Counted from the first letter of the stretch, positions 17,138-28,274 are shown. The stretch is 64,000 nucleotides of DNA from Streptomyces radiopugnans (GCF_900110735.1 NZ_FOET01000010.1:62001-126000); one strand, 5' to 3'. Program-made: numbers and translations. Notes: generated from the letters alone by a model not told the origin.

Positions 17138-17632
17138 TCAGGGGATGTTGTCGAACGGCGCGGTGAGCTGCCGCAGCAGCCCCGCCAGCTCGGCCCGCCG
17201 GCTCGACGGGAGTTCGGCGAGGATGGCCCGCTCCTGCTCCAGCAGTCCGGCCAGGGCCCGGTCGGCCCGGTCGCGCCCGGCCTCCGTCAGCCGGACCAGT
17301 ACGCCGCGCCGGTCGCTGGGGTCGGGCAGCCGCTCCACCAGCCCCTTCTTCGCCAGCCGGTCGATGCGGTTGGTCATGGTGCCGGAGGTGACCAGGGTCT
17401 GGGTCAGCAGTTGGCCGGGGGAGAGCTGGTACGGGGCGCCGGCGCGGCGCAGCGCGGTCAGCACGTCGAACTCCCAGGGCTCCAGCCCGTGCTCGGCGAA
17501 GGCGATGCGGCGGGCCCGGTCGAGGTGGCGGGCGAGCCTGCTGACCCGGCTGAGCACCTCCAGGGGCTCCACATCGAGATCGGGGCGCTCGCGGCGCCAC
17601 GCTGCCACCAGTCGGTCGACCTCGTCCTCCAT
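17138..17632 (-). CDS. MarR family transcriptional regulator
   Basis: A 164-residue winged-helix protein with the MarR core: FAEHGLEPWEFDVLTALRRA, TSGTMTNRIDRLAKKGLVER and the wing DPSDRRGVLVRLTEAGR. It likely represses itself and the divergent methyltransferase gene through the inverted repeat at 17654-17678. A TACACT box (minus strand, 17644-17639) lies 6 nt from the ATG, so the transcript may be leaderless. Confidence 0.88.
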   Translation of the reverse strand: MEDEVDRLVAAWRRERPDLDVEPLEVLSRVSRLARHLDRARRIAFAEHGLEPWEFDVLTALRRAGAPYQLSPGQLLTQTLVTSGTMTNRIDRLAKKGLVERLPDPSDRRGVLVRLTEAGRDRADRALAGLLEQERAILAELPSSRRAELAGLLRQLTAPFDNIP

Positions 17633-17653
17633 ACGGACAGTGTAGTAGTTCTG

Positions 17654-17678
17654 TCGATGTGAAGTCTCTTGACATCGA
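17654..17678. promoter_or_regulatory. Inverted repeat in the marR/methyltransferase divergent promoter
   Basis: TCGATGTGAAG (17654-17664) and CTTGACATCGA (17668-17678) match as an inverted repeat in 10 of 11 positions around TCT. TTGACA inside the right arm could be a -35 box for the plus-strand gene. Size and position fit a MarR-dimer operator. Confidence 0.65.
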
Positions 17679-17703
17679 GATAACTCCGGCGGACCCTACT
17701 GCC

Positions 17704-18537
17704 ATGGAACCAGCCGACCCGCTCCGGCGCACCGGCGTCCCGGTGTGGGACCCCGCGCAGTACCGCAGCCATGCCGGCCACCGCCTGCGTCCGCTCCACG
17801 ACCTGCTGGCCCGCGTCCCCCCTCTGCCCTCGCCCCGGCCCCGCATCGCCGACCTGGGCTGCGGCCCCGGCGAGCCGACCGCTCTGCTGGCCGAACACTG
17901 GCCCGCGGCCCGGATCACCGGCTACGACCTGTCCGAGGCGATGCTCGCCGAGGCCCGTGCGCACGCCGGGCCCACCTCCGGGGGCGGAGCCGTGGACTTC
18001 GCCCGCGCCGACCTTGCCGCCTGGCACCCCGGAGAGCCGCACGACCTGATCGTCTCCAACGCGGCGCTGCACTGGTGCCCCGGACACATCACCCGTTTCC
18101 CCGACTGGATCGCGGCGCTGCGCCCCACAGGTGTCATGGCCTTCCAGGTCCCCGGCAACTTCGCCGCTCCCGGGCACACCCTGCTCACGGACCTGTGCAC
18201 CTCACCGCGCTGGCGCGACCGCCTCGGGGCCGGAACCCGCCGCACCCCCGTGGGCGAGCCCGCCGAGTACGCCGAGACGCTGGCGGCACTCGGCTGCGAA
18301 ACGGACGTGTGGGAGACGACGTACGTGCACGTCCTCACCGGCCGGGATCCGGTGCTGGAGTGGATGAAGGGCACCGCCCTGCGTCCCGTCCTCACCGCAC
18401 TCGACCCCGACGCGGCCGCACGCGAGGCGTTCCTGACCGAGTACCGCGACCTGCTGCGCGAGGCCTACCCGCCGGGCCCCCACGGCACCCTCTTCCCGTT
18501 CCGCCGGATCTTCGCCGTCGCCGTCAGGTGTACCTGA
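17704..18537 (+). CDS. SAM-dependent methyltransferase, trans-aconitate methyltransferase-like
   Basis: A 277-residue class I methyltransferase. Motif I is IADLGCGPGEPTALLAEHWP, followed by ITGYDLSEAML and the post-motif NAALHWCPGH, which with YAETLAALGCETDVWETTY and EWMKGTALRPVL resembles the Tam family. That family methylates trans-aconitate, relieving aconitase inhibition. Start ATG 17704 was taken because the GTG at 17659 would lie inside the operator and lacks a ribosome site. It is divergent from marR, so probably its target. Confidence 0.82.
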   Translation: MEPADPLRRTGVPVWDPAQYRSHAGHRLRPLHDLLARVPPLPSPRPRIADLGCGPGEPTALLAEHWPAARITGYDLSEAMLAEARAHAGPTSGGGAVDFARADLAAWHPGEPHDLIVSNAALHWCPGHITRFPDWIAALRPTGVMAFQVPGNFAAPGHTLLTDLCTSPRWRDRLGAGTRRTPVGEPAEYAETLAALGCETDVWETTYVHVLTGRDPVLEWMKGTALRPVLTALDPDAAAREAFLTEYRDLLREAYPPGPHGTLFPFRRIFAVAVRCT

Positions 18538-18601
18538 CGGCGCGAGCGCCCAGGAACCCACGCCAGGGCGCCCGCCGGACGGGCCTTCGGAAGGAGACAC
18601 C

Positions 18602-18972
18602 GTGATCGAGGCACTCGACCACGTACAGCTCGCCGCCCCGCGCGGATCCGAGGAGGTCCTGCGCGCCTTCTACACCGGACTGCTCGGTATGGCGGAGACC
18701 CCCAGGCCGCCCGCCCTCGCGGCCCGCGGCGGCTGCTGGTTCGAAGCCGGCTCCGTCCGGCTCCACCTCGGGATCGAGGAGGATTTCCGACCCGCGCTCA
18801 AGGCCCACCCCGGCCTGCGGGTGGCGGACGCCGAAGCCCTGGACACCCTGGCCGCCGCCTGGCGGACGCCGGCCACCCGGTGGCCTGGGACGACTCCGTC
18901 CCCGGCATGCGCCGCTTCCACAGCGCCGACCCCGTCGGCAACCGGCTGGAGTTCCTTCAGCCGGCCGGGTGA
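18602..18972 (+). pseudogene. VOC/glyoxalase-fold protein gene with a frameshift
   Basis: It starts with a good ribosome site (AAGGAGACACC then GTG) and reads IEALDHVQLAAPRGSEEVLR, a classic vicinal-oxygen-chelate start, through LRVADAEALDTLAA. At GCCGCCGCC (18851-18859) the frame is lost. In the next frame the expected end follows: RLADAGHPVAWDDSVPG, then RRFHSADPVGNRLEFLQPAG and TGA at 18970-18972. One missing base in the GCC run restores a normal protein of about 123 residues. This is either a recent mutation or a sequencing error in a GC repeat. The original frame runs on to 19408 without family similarity. Confidence 0.8.
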
Positions 18973-19074
18973 CGGGGCGCGGCAGGGGAAGCGCGCGGAA
19001 GGTGGAACGCGCGGGAGGCGGCCCGCCGGCACGCCCGCGCGCGGGGGCCACGCCGCCGGCCCGGCCGCCGGGCC

Positions 19075-19743
19075 TCAGCTGCGGCGGTGGCCTATCAGGC
19101 GCGGCTTGGGCTCCAGGCCGTCCAGCCCGTGCCAGGCGAGGTTCACCAGGTGGGCGGCCACCTCGGGCTTGTTGGGCTTGCGGGCGTTCAGCCACCACTG
19201 GCCGGTCAGGGCCACCATGCCCACCAGGGCCTGCGCGTACAGCGGCGCCAGCTTCGGGTCGAAGCCGCGCGCCTTGAACTCCAGGCCCAGGATGTCCTCC
19301 ACCTGGGTGGCGATGTCGCTGATCAGCGAGGCGAAGTTGCCCGTCGACTGGGCCACCGGCGAGTCCCGCACCAGGATGCGGAACCCGTCGGTGTACTGCT
19401 CGATGTAGTCCAGCAGCGCGAACGCCGCCTGCTCCAGCAGCTCGCGCGGATGGCCGCCGGTCAGTGCCCCCGTCACCATGTCCAGCAGCCGCCGCATCTC
19501 CCGGTCGACCACGACCGCGTACAGGCCCTCCTTGCCGCCGAAGTGCTCGTAGACCACCGGCTTGGAGACCCCGGCCTTTGCCGCGATCTCCTCCACCGAC
19601 GTGCCCTCGAAACCGCGTTCGGCGAAGAGCGCGCGACCGATGTCCAGCAGTTGCTCGCGGCGCTCCTTCCCCGTCATCCGGCGGCGGGTCCGCCGGGTGG
19701 AGCCTGAGTGCCTGCCCTTGGTACTGCTGTCGTCGGTCGCCAC
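19075..19743 (-). CDS. TetR family regulator
   Basis: A 222-residue protein. The HTH lies at about residues 30-75 (LLDIGRALFAERGFEGTSVE, AAKAGVSKPVVYEHFGGKEG), with a long ligand-binding C-terminal domain. It is only 7 nt downstream of the fatty acid desaturase gene on the same strand, so both form an operon and it probably controls membrane-lipid desaturation by autoregulation through the palindrome at 20804-20817. Confidence 0.88.
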   Translation of the reverse strand: MATDDSSTKGRHSGSTRRTRRRMTGKERREQLLDIGRALFAERGFEGTSVEEIAAKAGVSKPVVYEHFGGKEGLYAVVVDREMRRLLDMVTGALTGGHPRELLEQAAFALLDYIEQYTDGFRILVRDSPVAQSTGNFASLISDIATQVEDILGLEFKARGFDPKLAPLYAQALVGMVALTGQWWLNARKPNKPEVAAHLVNLAWHGLDGLEPKPRLIGHRRS

Positions 19744-19750
19744 TCCTCCA

Positions 19751-20761
19751 TCATGCCGCTTCGGCGGCCTCCTCCCGGCGGCGGGCGTCGATCCGCTTCC
19801 TCGACGGCCAGCGCACGTCGTACGCCCAGCCGGCCTTCTCGAACCAGCGGATCAGCCGGGCGCTGGAGTCGATCTGCCCCTTCAGCACGCCGTGCCGGGC
19901 GCAGGTCGGATCCGCGTGGTGCAGGTTGTGCCAGGACTCCCCGCAGGAGAGCACCGCCAGCCACCACACGTTGCCCGAGCGGTCACGAGACTTGAACGGG
20001 CGCTTGCCCACCGCGTGGCAGATGGAGTTGATCGACCAGGTGACGTGGTGCAGCAGCGCCACCCGCACCAGGGAGCCCCAGAAGAAGGCGGTCAGCGCGC
20101 CCTGCCAGCTCATCGTGACCAGCCCGCCGACCACCGGCGGAATGGCCAGCGACACGGCCGTCCACAGCACGAACTGGCGGGAGATGCGGCGGATCACCGG
20201 GTCCTTGACCAGATCCGGGGCGTACTTGTGCTGCGGCGTCTGCTCCTCGTCGAACATCCAGCCCACATGGGCCCACCACAGGCCCTTGAGCAGGGCGGGG
20301 ACGGTCTCGCCGTAGCGCCAGGGGGAGTGCGGGTCGCCCTCGGCGTCGGAGTACTTGTGGTGCTTGCGGTGGTCGGCGACCCACCGCACCAGCGGACCCT
20401 CCACGGCCATCGACCCGGCGACGGCCAGCGCGACGCGCAGGGGCTTCTTCGCCTTGAAGGCGCCGTGGGTGAAGTAGCGGTGGAAGCCGATGGTGATGCC
20501 GTGGCAGCCCAGGAAGTACATGCCGACCAGCAGCCCGAGGTCCAGCCAGCTCACCCCCCACCCCCAGGCGAGCGGAACCGCGGCCACCAGGGCGATGAAG
20601 GGAACGGTGATGAACAGCAGCAGGGTGATCTGCTCGACGGAACGGCGCTGATCGCCGCCGAGCGTGGCCGAGGGGAGCGGTTCCCCGGACGCCGGGGCGG
20701 ATTTCGCCGTGTCTTCGGAGTTCTCGGAGTTCGTGCGAAGCACGTCCGGACTGATCGTCAT
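19751..20761 (-). CDS. Membrane acyl-CoA / fatty acid desaturase (delta-9 type)
   Basis: A 336-residue integral membrane di-iron desaturase. The three His boxes are HRYFTH (94-99), HRKHH (131-135) and the C-terminal HNLHH, as in stearoyl-CoA desaturases, between hydrophobic pairs of helices. It introduces a cis double bond into fatty acyl chains to keep membranes fluid. The final part is Arg/Ala-rich. The gene leads the desaturase-TetR operon. Confidence 0.9.
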   Translation of the reverse strand: MTISPDVLRTNSENSEDTAKSAPASGEPLPSATLGGDQRRSVEQITLLLFITVPFIALVAAVPLAWGWGVSWLDLGLLVGMYFLGCHGITIGFHRYFTHGAFKAKKPLRVALAVAGSMAVEGPLVRWVADHRKHHKYSDAEGDPHSPWRYGETVPALLKGLWWAHVGWMFDEEQTPQHKYAPDLVKDPVIRRISRQFVLWTAVSLAIPPVVGGLVTMSWQGALTAFFWGSLVRVALLHHVTWSINSICHAVGKRPFKSRDRSGNVWWLAVLSCGESWHNLHHADPTCARHGVLKGQIDSSARLIRWFEKAGWAYDVRWPSRKRIDARRREEAAEAA

Positions 20762-20800
20762 AAATTGCTCTCGTTTGAAGCTGAGGGACGGGGGTCGCGT

Positions 20801-20835
20801 TACTTACGGTTCCGTAACCTACGCAATCGTAAGTA
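20801..20835. promoter_or_regulatory. Nested palindromes in the desaturase/ppc divergent promoter
   Basis: TTACGG-TT-CCGTAA (20804-20817) is a perfect 14-bp palindrome. It sits inside a wider inverted repeat, TACTTACG (20801-20808) with CGTAAGTA (20828-20835). The TTACG/CGTAA half-sites are of TetR-operator type, and the operon codes for a TetR protein. Confidence 0.7.
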
Positions 20836-20975
20836 TGGCAGCCGTGGGTGTGGGGGCAAGAGGGGCCGCATGGTGGACTGGATGATCCACGCGCCCCCGA
20901 GGCGGCCTATCCTGGGGGTCGTCGGACAACGCGGTCCGTGACCTGCCAGAAGCATCGCCGCAAGGAGCCGCACCT

Positions 20976-23831
<2,856 letters not shown>

Positions 23832-23834
23832 CGC

Positions 23835-23874
23835 GTGCGCCGGCCCCGGCGGGCACCCGCCGGGGCCGGCGCAC
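23835..23874 (+). terminator. Terminator of ppc
   Basis: A 19-bp perfect GC inverted repeat (23835-23853 with 23856-23874) with almost no spacer, starting 4 nt after the stop codon. Confidence 0.75.
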
Positions 23875-23892
23875 GTGAGCGGACACGCGAAA

Positions 23893-23934
23893 GGCGATGG
23901 GCCCCTCTCCCGGGTGGGAGAGGGGCCCATCGCC
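23893..23934. terminator. Second hairpin, terminator of the LAETG gene
   Basis: A second 19-bp perfect stem (23893-23911 with 23916-23934, loop GGGT) that lies between convergent genes, 80 nt beyond the minus-strand stop at 24014. It also backs up the ppc terminator. Confidence 0.78.
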
Positions 23935-24013
23935 CTGTCTGCGGCCGTGCGCCGTGCGCCGTGCCCGTTGCGCCCGGTGCCGTGACCACGGCCCGGCACC
24001 GGGCGCTCGGGGA

Positions 24014-24829
24014 TCAGCCCTGGGTGGCCTTGCGGCGGCGCATCACCAGGTACGAGCCCGCGCCCAGCAGCGCCGCGGCGGCCGCCGCGAGCGCGGCGAC
24101 GGGAGCCTCGGAACCGGTCTCGGCCAGGTTGCCGCCGTCGCCCGTCGAAGCGCCCGGCTCCTCGCCGCCCGCGGCGCCCTCGGTGGCCTCACCGGTCGAG
24201 CCCTCGCCGGTGGAACCCTCGGTGCCGCCGGTGGTCTCCTCGCCGCCCGCGGCGCCCTCGGTGGTCTCACCGGTGGTGCCTTCGGTGGTCTCGCCGGTGG
24301 AGCCCTCGGAGGCGCCCTCGGTGCTGCCGCCGGTGGTCTCCTCCGAGCCGCCGGTGGTGCCCTCGGTGGTCTCACCGGTGGAGCCCCCCGAGGTCTCGCC
24401 CGGGGTGTCGGGGTCCTCGCAGTCGGTCCAGAAGACCTTGTGCTTGGCCCGGCCGTTCTCGCCCTCGAAGTTCCACTCCAGCTTGTAGTGGCCGTCGGGG
24501 AGGGTCATGTCGTCGGTACGGCCGTGCCCGTCGCCGTCGAGGGTGATGCTGCCCTCCTCGGCGAGTTCCCTGCCGGTGGGCGGGTGCTGGTAGATCTTCC
24601 AGGTGACTTCCTGGACGGCGTCGAAGCCGAAGGCGTCGAGATAGAACTCGCAGACCTTCGGCTCGTTCTTGCGGAACTCCTCGCCGGTCTTGCTGTCGTG
24701 GATCTTCACGGTGCCGTTGTCACCGTTGCCGCCCTTGGTTACGGGCGAGATGGCGTGCGAGGTGGGGGCCAGGAGCAGACAGGCCGCTGCGGCCGCCGTC
24801 ACCACAGACGCCGAAGAGAGAATGCGCAT
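24014..24829 (-). CDS. LAETG sortase substrate: cell-wall surface protein with Thr/Gly/Glu repeat stalk
   Basis: A 271-residue exported protein: signal peptide (MRILSSASVVTAAAAACLLL, cut after SHA), a globular domain of about 110 residues with two Cys (PKVCEFYLDAFGFDAVQEVT ... KHKVFWTDCED), a stalk of about 90 residues of GETTEGTTG-type repeats, and the sorting signal LAETG (about 235-239), hydrophobic helix and RRRK. LAxTG motifs are recognised by class E sortases of Streptomyces. The head begins like a prealbumin/SpaA-type adhesin domain (QEVTWKIYQHPPTGRELAEE, HYKLEWNFEGENG), which is only suggestive. Confidence 0.85.
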   Translation of the reverse strand: MRILSSASVVTAAAAACLLLAPTSHAISPVTKGGNGDNGTVKIHDSKTGEEFRKNEPKVCEFYLDAFGFDAVQEVTWKIYQHPPTGRELAEEGSITLDGDGHGRTDDMTLPDGHYKLEWNFEGENGRAKHKVFWTDCEDPDTPGETSGGSTGETTEGTTGGSEETTGGSTEGASEGSTGETTEGTTGETTEGAAGGEETTGGTEGSTGEGSTGEATEGAAGGEEPGASTGDGGNLAETGSEAPVAALAAAAAALLGAGSYLVMRRRKATQG

Positions 24830-24974
24830 GAACTACCACCTTCGGTGGCGGGGGACATCTTGGACGTGTGGGGAGTGAGGGGGGTGGGCGTAGCCTTTCC
24901 CGCCATACGGAACCGGTCAAGCGCGATGCGTCACCTCTGACCCCATGTGTCACACTTGTCCCGGAAGGCCTCGT

Positions 24975-25012
24975 GTAACAATCAGATCAATCTCAAGATC
25001 AAAAAGATTGAA
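24975..25012 (-). promoter_or_regulatory. AT-rich patch, possible promoter for the LAETG gene
   Basis: This stretch is unusually AT-rich for the window (…AATCAGATCAATCTCAAG… on the plus strand). Read on the minus strand it offers TTGATC followed 18 nt later by TTACAC, a plausible -35/-10 pair, with a leader of about 140 nt to the ATG at 24829. A TGTGTCACA palindrome lies at about 24946-24954. Confidence 0.35.
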
Positions 25013-25037
25013 GCGGAGAGACACCGGAAGGCGCCGC

Positions 25038-25634
25038 TCACAGCAGCGCGAACGCCGCCCCCATCAGCGCGAGCCCCGACAGCCCCGCCCCCCACGCGGT
25101 GCGCCGCATACCCAGACCGCCCGCGATCACCGGCGAGGCCAGCACCAGCGCGCCCGCCAGCGGCAGCCACGCGTACAGCACACCGGCGGTACCGGTGCGC
25201 ACCGCCTCGGCCCCGCCCGCCCTGCCCGACCCGTCCGATCCCTCCCGGCCGGGCCACAGCGCCACCGGGAGCCGCTCACCGGCCTCGTACGACACCGGCG
25301 CCTCGACGGCGACCTCCGCCCGCGCGCCCCCGCCGCCGCCCTCCGGCGCGAACGGCCCCGTGCACGTCCCCCCGTCGCACTCGGCGACGGTCATCGTGCC
25401 GCGCACCGCGCCGCGGTCGGCCACCGCCTGCCGCGTCCCGTCCAGGGAGACCCACACGCCGGCCATCAGCAGCACCGCCGCGACCGCGCCCATCAGCGCC
25501 GCCCTCGCCAGCAGCAGCAGACCGTACGCGCTCTCGCCGGCCCGGCGCACCCGGCTGCGCCCGACGGAGGTGCCCAGGAACCCAGGAGACATGGCGGGAT
25601 CCTGGGGCACCGGAAGCGGACGGTCAACCTCCAT
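25038..25634 (-). CDS. Membrane protein of unknown function (198 aa)
   Basis: Two hydrophobic helix regions (LLLLARAALMGAVAAVLLMAG near residues 40-60, and a C-terminal pair from about 150 to 198) flank an extracellular part with a close Cys pair (TVAECDGGTCTGPF), which could form a disulfide. No catalytic motif is seen. ATG 25592 (MSPGFLGTS) is an alternative start with AGGA upstream. It follows pth by 54 nt on the same strand and may be cotranscribed. Confidence 0.65.
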   Translation of the reverse strand: MEVDRPLPVPQDPAMSPGFLGTSVGRSRVRRAGESAYGLLLLARAALMGAVAAVLLMAGVWVSLDGTRQAVADRGAVRGTMTVAECDGGTCTGPFAPEGGGGGARAEVAVEAPVSYEAGERLPVALWPGREGSDGSGRAGGAEAVRTGTAGVLYAWLPLAGALVLASPVIAGGLGMRRTAWGAGLSGLALMGAAFALL

Positions 25635-25688
25635 GCGCCCCCGGCGTGCGCCCCGGGGCTGCGAGGCTCGGTGCGGCTCGGACGCGGC

Positions 25689-26279
25689 TCAGGAGTTGTA
25701 CGTGCCCTGCGCCCGCTCCAGGCCGTCCACCACCAGGCACTCCACGGCGTCCGCGGCCCGGTCCACGAAGTAGTCGAGCTCCTTGCGCTCGGTGGAGGAG
25801 AAGTCCTTCAGCACGAAGTCGGCCACCGGCATCCGGCCCGGCGGGCGGCCGATGCCGAAGCGCACCCGGTGGTAGCCGGGACCGAGCGACTTGGTGATCG
25901 ACTTCAGCCCGTTGTGGCCGTTGTCGCCGCCGCCCTTCTTCAGCCGCAGCACCCCGTAGTCGATGTCCAACTCGTCGTGGATCACGACCAGATGCTCCAC
26001 GGGCACCTTGTAGAAGTCGCGCAGCGCGGTGACGGGGCCGCCCGAGAGGTTCATGTACGACATCGGCTTGGCCAGCACCACCCGGCGGCTGCCGGCGCCC
26101 GGAGCGCCCAGCCGGCCCTCCAGCACCTGGGCCCGGGAGCGGTGCGTCCTGAACTTCCCCCCGATCCGCCCGGCCAGCAGGTCGGCGACCATGAACCCCA
26201 CGTTGTGCCGGTTCGCCGCGTACTCCGGGCCGGGGTTGCCCAGGCCCACCACCAGCCAGGGGGCGTCGGCGTCGCTCAT
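25689..26279 (-). CDS. pth: Peptidyl-tRNA hydrolase
   Basis: A 196-residue enzyme that cleaves peptidyl-tRNA released from stalled ribosomes. Motifs: [20 protein letters not shown] with catalytic H25 and N15, SYMNLSG, and [11 protein letters not shown] with the catalytic Asp. C-terminal GHNGLKSI and [20 protein letters not shown] are also typical. It follows the rplY gene, from which it is separated by a terminator hairpin. Confidence 0.96.
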   Translation of the reverse strand: MSDADAPWLVVGLGNPGPEYAANRHNVGFMVADLLAGRIGGKFRTHRSRAQVLEGRLGAPGAGSRRVVLAKPMSYMNLSGGPVTALRDFYKVPVEHLVVIHDELDIDYGVLRLKKGGGDNGHNGLKSITKSLGPGYHRVRFGIGRPPGRMPVADFVLKDFSSTERKELDYFVDRAADAVECLVVDGLERAQGTYNS

Positions 26280-26321
26280 CGTCGTCCTCTCCTACAGCGG
26301 ACCTACAGGGGGGAAGAACCA

Positions 26322-26360
26322 CGGCCGCCGGCCCGCGCCCACGGCGCGGGCCGGCGGCCG
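26322..26360 (-). terminator. Hairpin between rplY and pth
   Basis: An 18-bp perfect stem (26322-26339 with 26343-26360, loop CAC), 24 nt beyond the rplY stop on the minus strand. It suggests that pth is partly or fully expressed from its own promoter. Confidence 0.75.
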
Positions 26361-26383
26361 GAGGAAGGGGGTGAGCCCGCGGG

Positions 26384-26980
26384 TCACTCCGCGGCGGTCC
26401 CGCCCTCGCCCTCGGCGGTCTCGCCCGCCGCGGGCGCCTCGGCCTGCGCGGCCAGCACGTTGAGGACGACGGTGTCCTCCTCGACGGCCAGCGAGGAGCC
26501 CTTGGGCAGCGGGATGTCCTTGGCCAGGACGGAGTCGCCGGCGGTCAGACCCTCGATGGAGACGGTCACGGCCTCCGGGATGTGGGTGGCCTCGGCCTCG
26601 ACCGGCAGCGTGTTCAGCACGTGCTCCAGCAGGTTCGCGCCCGGGGCCAGCTCGCCCTCGGTGTGGACCGGGATCTCCACGGTGACCTGCTCGCCGCGCT
26701 TGACGACCAGCAGGTCGATGTGGACCAGGAAGCCGCGGATGGCCTCGCGCTGCACGGCCTTGGGGATCACCAGCTCCTGGCGGCCCTCGACGTCCAGCGT
26801 GATCAGCACGTTCGAGGTCTTCAGGGCCATCATCAGGTCGTAGCCGGGAAGGGCCACGTGGACCGGCTCGGTGCCGTGCCCGTAGATGACACCGGGAACC
26901 TTGTCCTCGCGGCGGAGCCTGCGGGAGGCACCCTTGCCGAACTCCTTGCGGATCTCGGCGGAGATCTTGACGTCAGCCAT
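26384..26980 (-). CDS. rplY: 50S ribosomal protein L25 / general stress protein Ctc
   Basis: A 198-residue long-form (Ctc-type) L25 that binds 5S rRNA. It begins ADVKISAEIRKEFGKGASRR, contains KVPGVIYGHG, and has the C-terminal TL5-type beta domain (VEIPVHTEGELAPGANLLEH) with a Glu/Ala-rich acidic tail. GAGGAG 7 nt before the ATG at 26980 fixes the start over an upstream ATG at 27001. Pairing with pth downstream and prs upstream is standard in actinobacteria. Confidence 0.95.
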   Translation of the reverse strand: MADVKISAEIRKEFGKGASRRLRREDKVPGVIYGHGTEPVHVALPGYDLMMALKTSNVLITLDVEGRQELVIPKAVQREAIRGFLVHIDLLVVKRGEQVTVEIPVHTEGELAPGANLLEHVLNTLPVEAEATHIPEAVTVSIEGLTAGDSVLAKDIPLPKGSSLAVEEDTVVLNVLAAQAEAPAAGETAEGEGGTAAE

Positions 26981-27152
26981 GACGCACTCCTCGTCTCTCA
27001 AGTCGGTTCTGTGGCGGTTGCCAGAGCTACTCGGCCACGACTGACCTGCTGCGAAGAGCGCGTCGATAACGGATCACCGTGCCACCGCGGGCACGGCTCC
27101 CTCGCCGAGCAACTCCACGAGTCTACCGCCCCGCGAAAGCGGCGGCGGACAC

Positions 27153-27200
27153 GGCGGGGGCGCCGCACCCGGGCACGCACCCGGGTACGGCGCCCCCGCC
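27153..27200 (-). terminator. Terminator of prs
   Basis: A 21-bp stem with one mismatch (27153-27173 with 27180-27200, 6-nt loop) immediately after the prs stop codon on the minus strand. Confidence 0.75.
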
Positions 27201-27206
27201 GAACCG

Positions 27207-28184
27207 TTACGCCTGCTCGTCGAAGAGGCTCGTCACCGAGCCGTCCTCGAACACCTCGCGCACCGCGCGGGCGATCGTCGGCGCCATCGACAGCACCTTG
27301 ATCTTGTCGACGTCCACCTCGCTCGGCGTCGGCAGGGTGTTGGTGAAGATGAACTCGCTCACCTTGGAGTTCTTCAGCCGGTCCGCCGCCGGGCCGGACA
27401 GCACACCGTGCGTGGCCGCCACGATCACGTCCTCGGCGCCGTTGGCGAACAGCGCGTCCGCCGCGGCGCAGATCGTGCCGCCGGTGTCGACCATGTCGTC
27501 CACCAGCACGCACACCCGGCCCCGCACGTCGCCGACGACCTCGTGGACGGTCACCTGGTTCGCCACGTCCGGGTCGCGGCGCTTGTGCACGATCGCCAGC
27601 GGCGCGCCCAGCCGGTCGCACCAGCGGTCGGCGACCCGCACCCGGCCCGCGTCCGGCGAGACCACCGTCAGCTTGGAGCGGTCCACCTTGCCGCCCACGT
27701 AGTCCGTCAGCACCGGCAGCGCGAACAGGTGGTCCACGGGACCGTCGAAGAAGCCCTGGATCTGGTCGGTGTGCAGATCGACGGTGAGGATCCGGTCCGC
27801 GCCGGCCGTCTTGAGCAGATCGGCGATCAGCCGCGCCGAGATCGGCTCACGGCCGCGGTGCTTCTTGTCCTGCCGCGCGTAGCCGTAGAACGGCACGATC
27901 ACGGTGATGCTCCGGGCCGAGGCCCGCTTGAGCGCGTCCACCATGATCAGCTGCTCCATGATCCACTTGTTGATCGGAGCGGTGTGGCTCTGCATCAGGA
28001 AGCAGTCGGCGCCACGGGCGGACTCCTGGAAGCGCACGTAGATCTCGCCGTTGGCGAAGTCGAACGCCTTCGTCGGGACCACGCTGACACCGAGATGCCC
28101 CGCGACCTCCTCCGCCAGACTGGGGTGGGCGCGGCCGGAGAAGAACATCATTTTCTTCTGGCCGGTCGTCTTGATCCCGGTCAC
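27207..28184 (-). CDS. prs: Ribose-phosphate pyrophosphokinase (PRPP synthetase)
   Basis: A 325-residue enzyme that makes PRPP from ribose 5-phosphate and ATP, feeding nucleotide, His and Trp synthesis. Motifs: FSGRAHPSLAEEVAGHLGV, RFQESARGADCFL, the flexible loop YARQDKKHRGREPIS, VVSPDAGRVRVADRW, and the PRPP-binding VLVDDMVDTGGTI. GTG 28184 is preceded by AAGGAG. It lies 90 nt after glmU, so the two are probably cotranscribed, as in other Gram-positives. Confidence 0.96.
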   Translation of the reverse strand: MTGIKTTGQKKMMFFSGRAHPSLAEEVAGHLGVSVVPTKAFDFANGEIYVRFQESARGADCFLMQSHTAPINKWIMEQLIMVDALKRASARSITVIVPFYGYARQDKKHRGREPISARLIADLLKTAGADRILTVDLHTDQIQGFFDGPVDHLFALPVLTDYVGGKVDRSKLTVVSPDAGRVRVADRWCDRLGAPLAIVHKRRDPDVANQVTVHEVVGDVRGRVCVLVDDMVDTGGTICAAADALFANGAEDVIVAATHGVLSGPAADRLKNSKVSEFIFTNTLPTPSEVDVDKIKVLSMAPTIARAVREVFEDGSVTSLFDEQA

Positions 28185-28274
28185 AACACAATCTCCTTGC
28201 GAGCATCGATTCGTCGGGGCGCACCACGGTGTGCGCTTCTCACGGTACGCCCTGGTCGGGGCGCCTCCGCCGGG

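Noticed and set aside
18856-19408. Continuation of the VOC gene in its first frame
   Set aside because: After the GCC run this frame is Thr/Pro/Ala-rich and crosses into the convergent TetR gene; the family end is found in the next frame.
24100-24400. Repeats in the LAETG gene as a CRISPR-like array
   Set aside because: They are codon-phased Gly-Glu-Thr-Thr-Glu-Gly-type units of irregular length without spacers.
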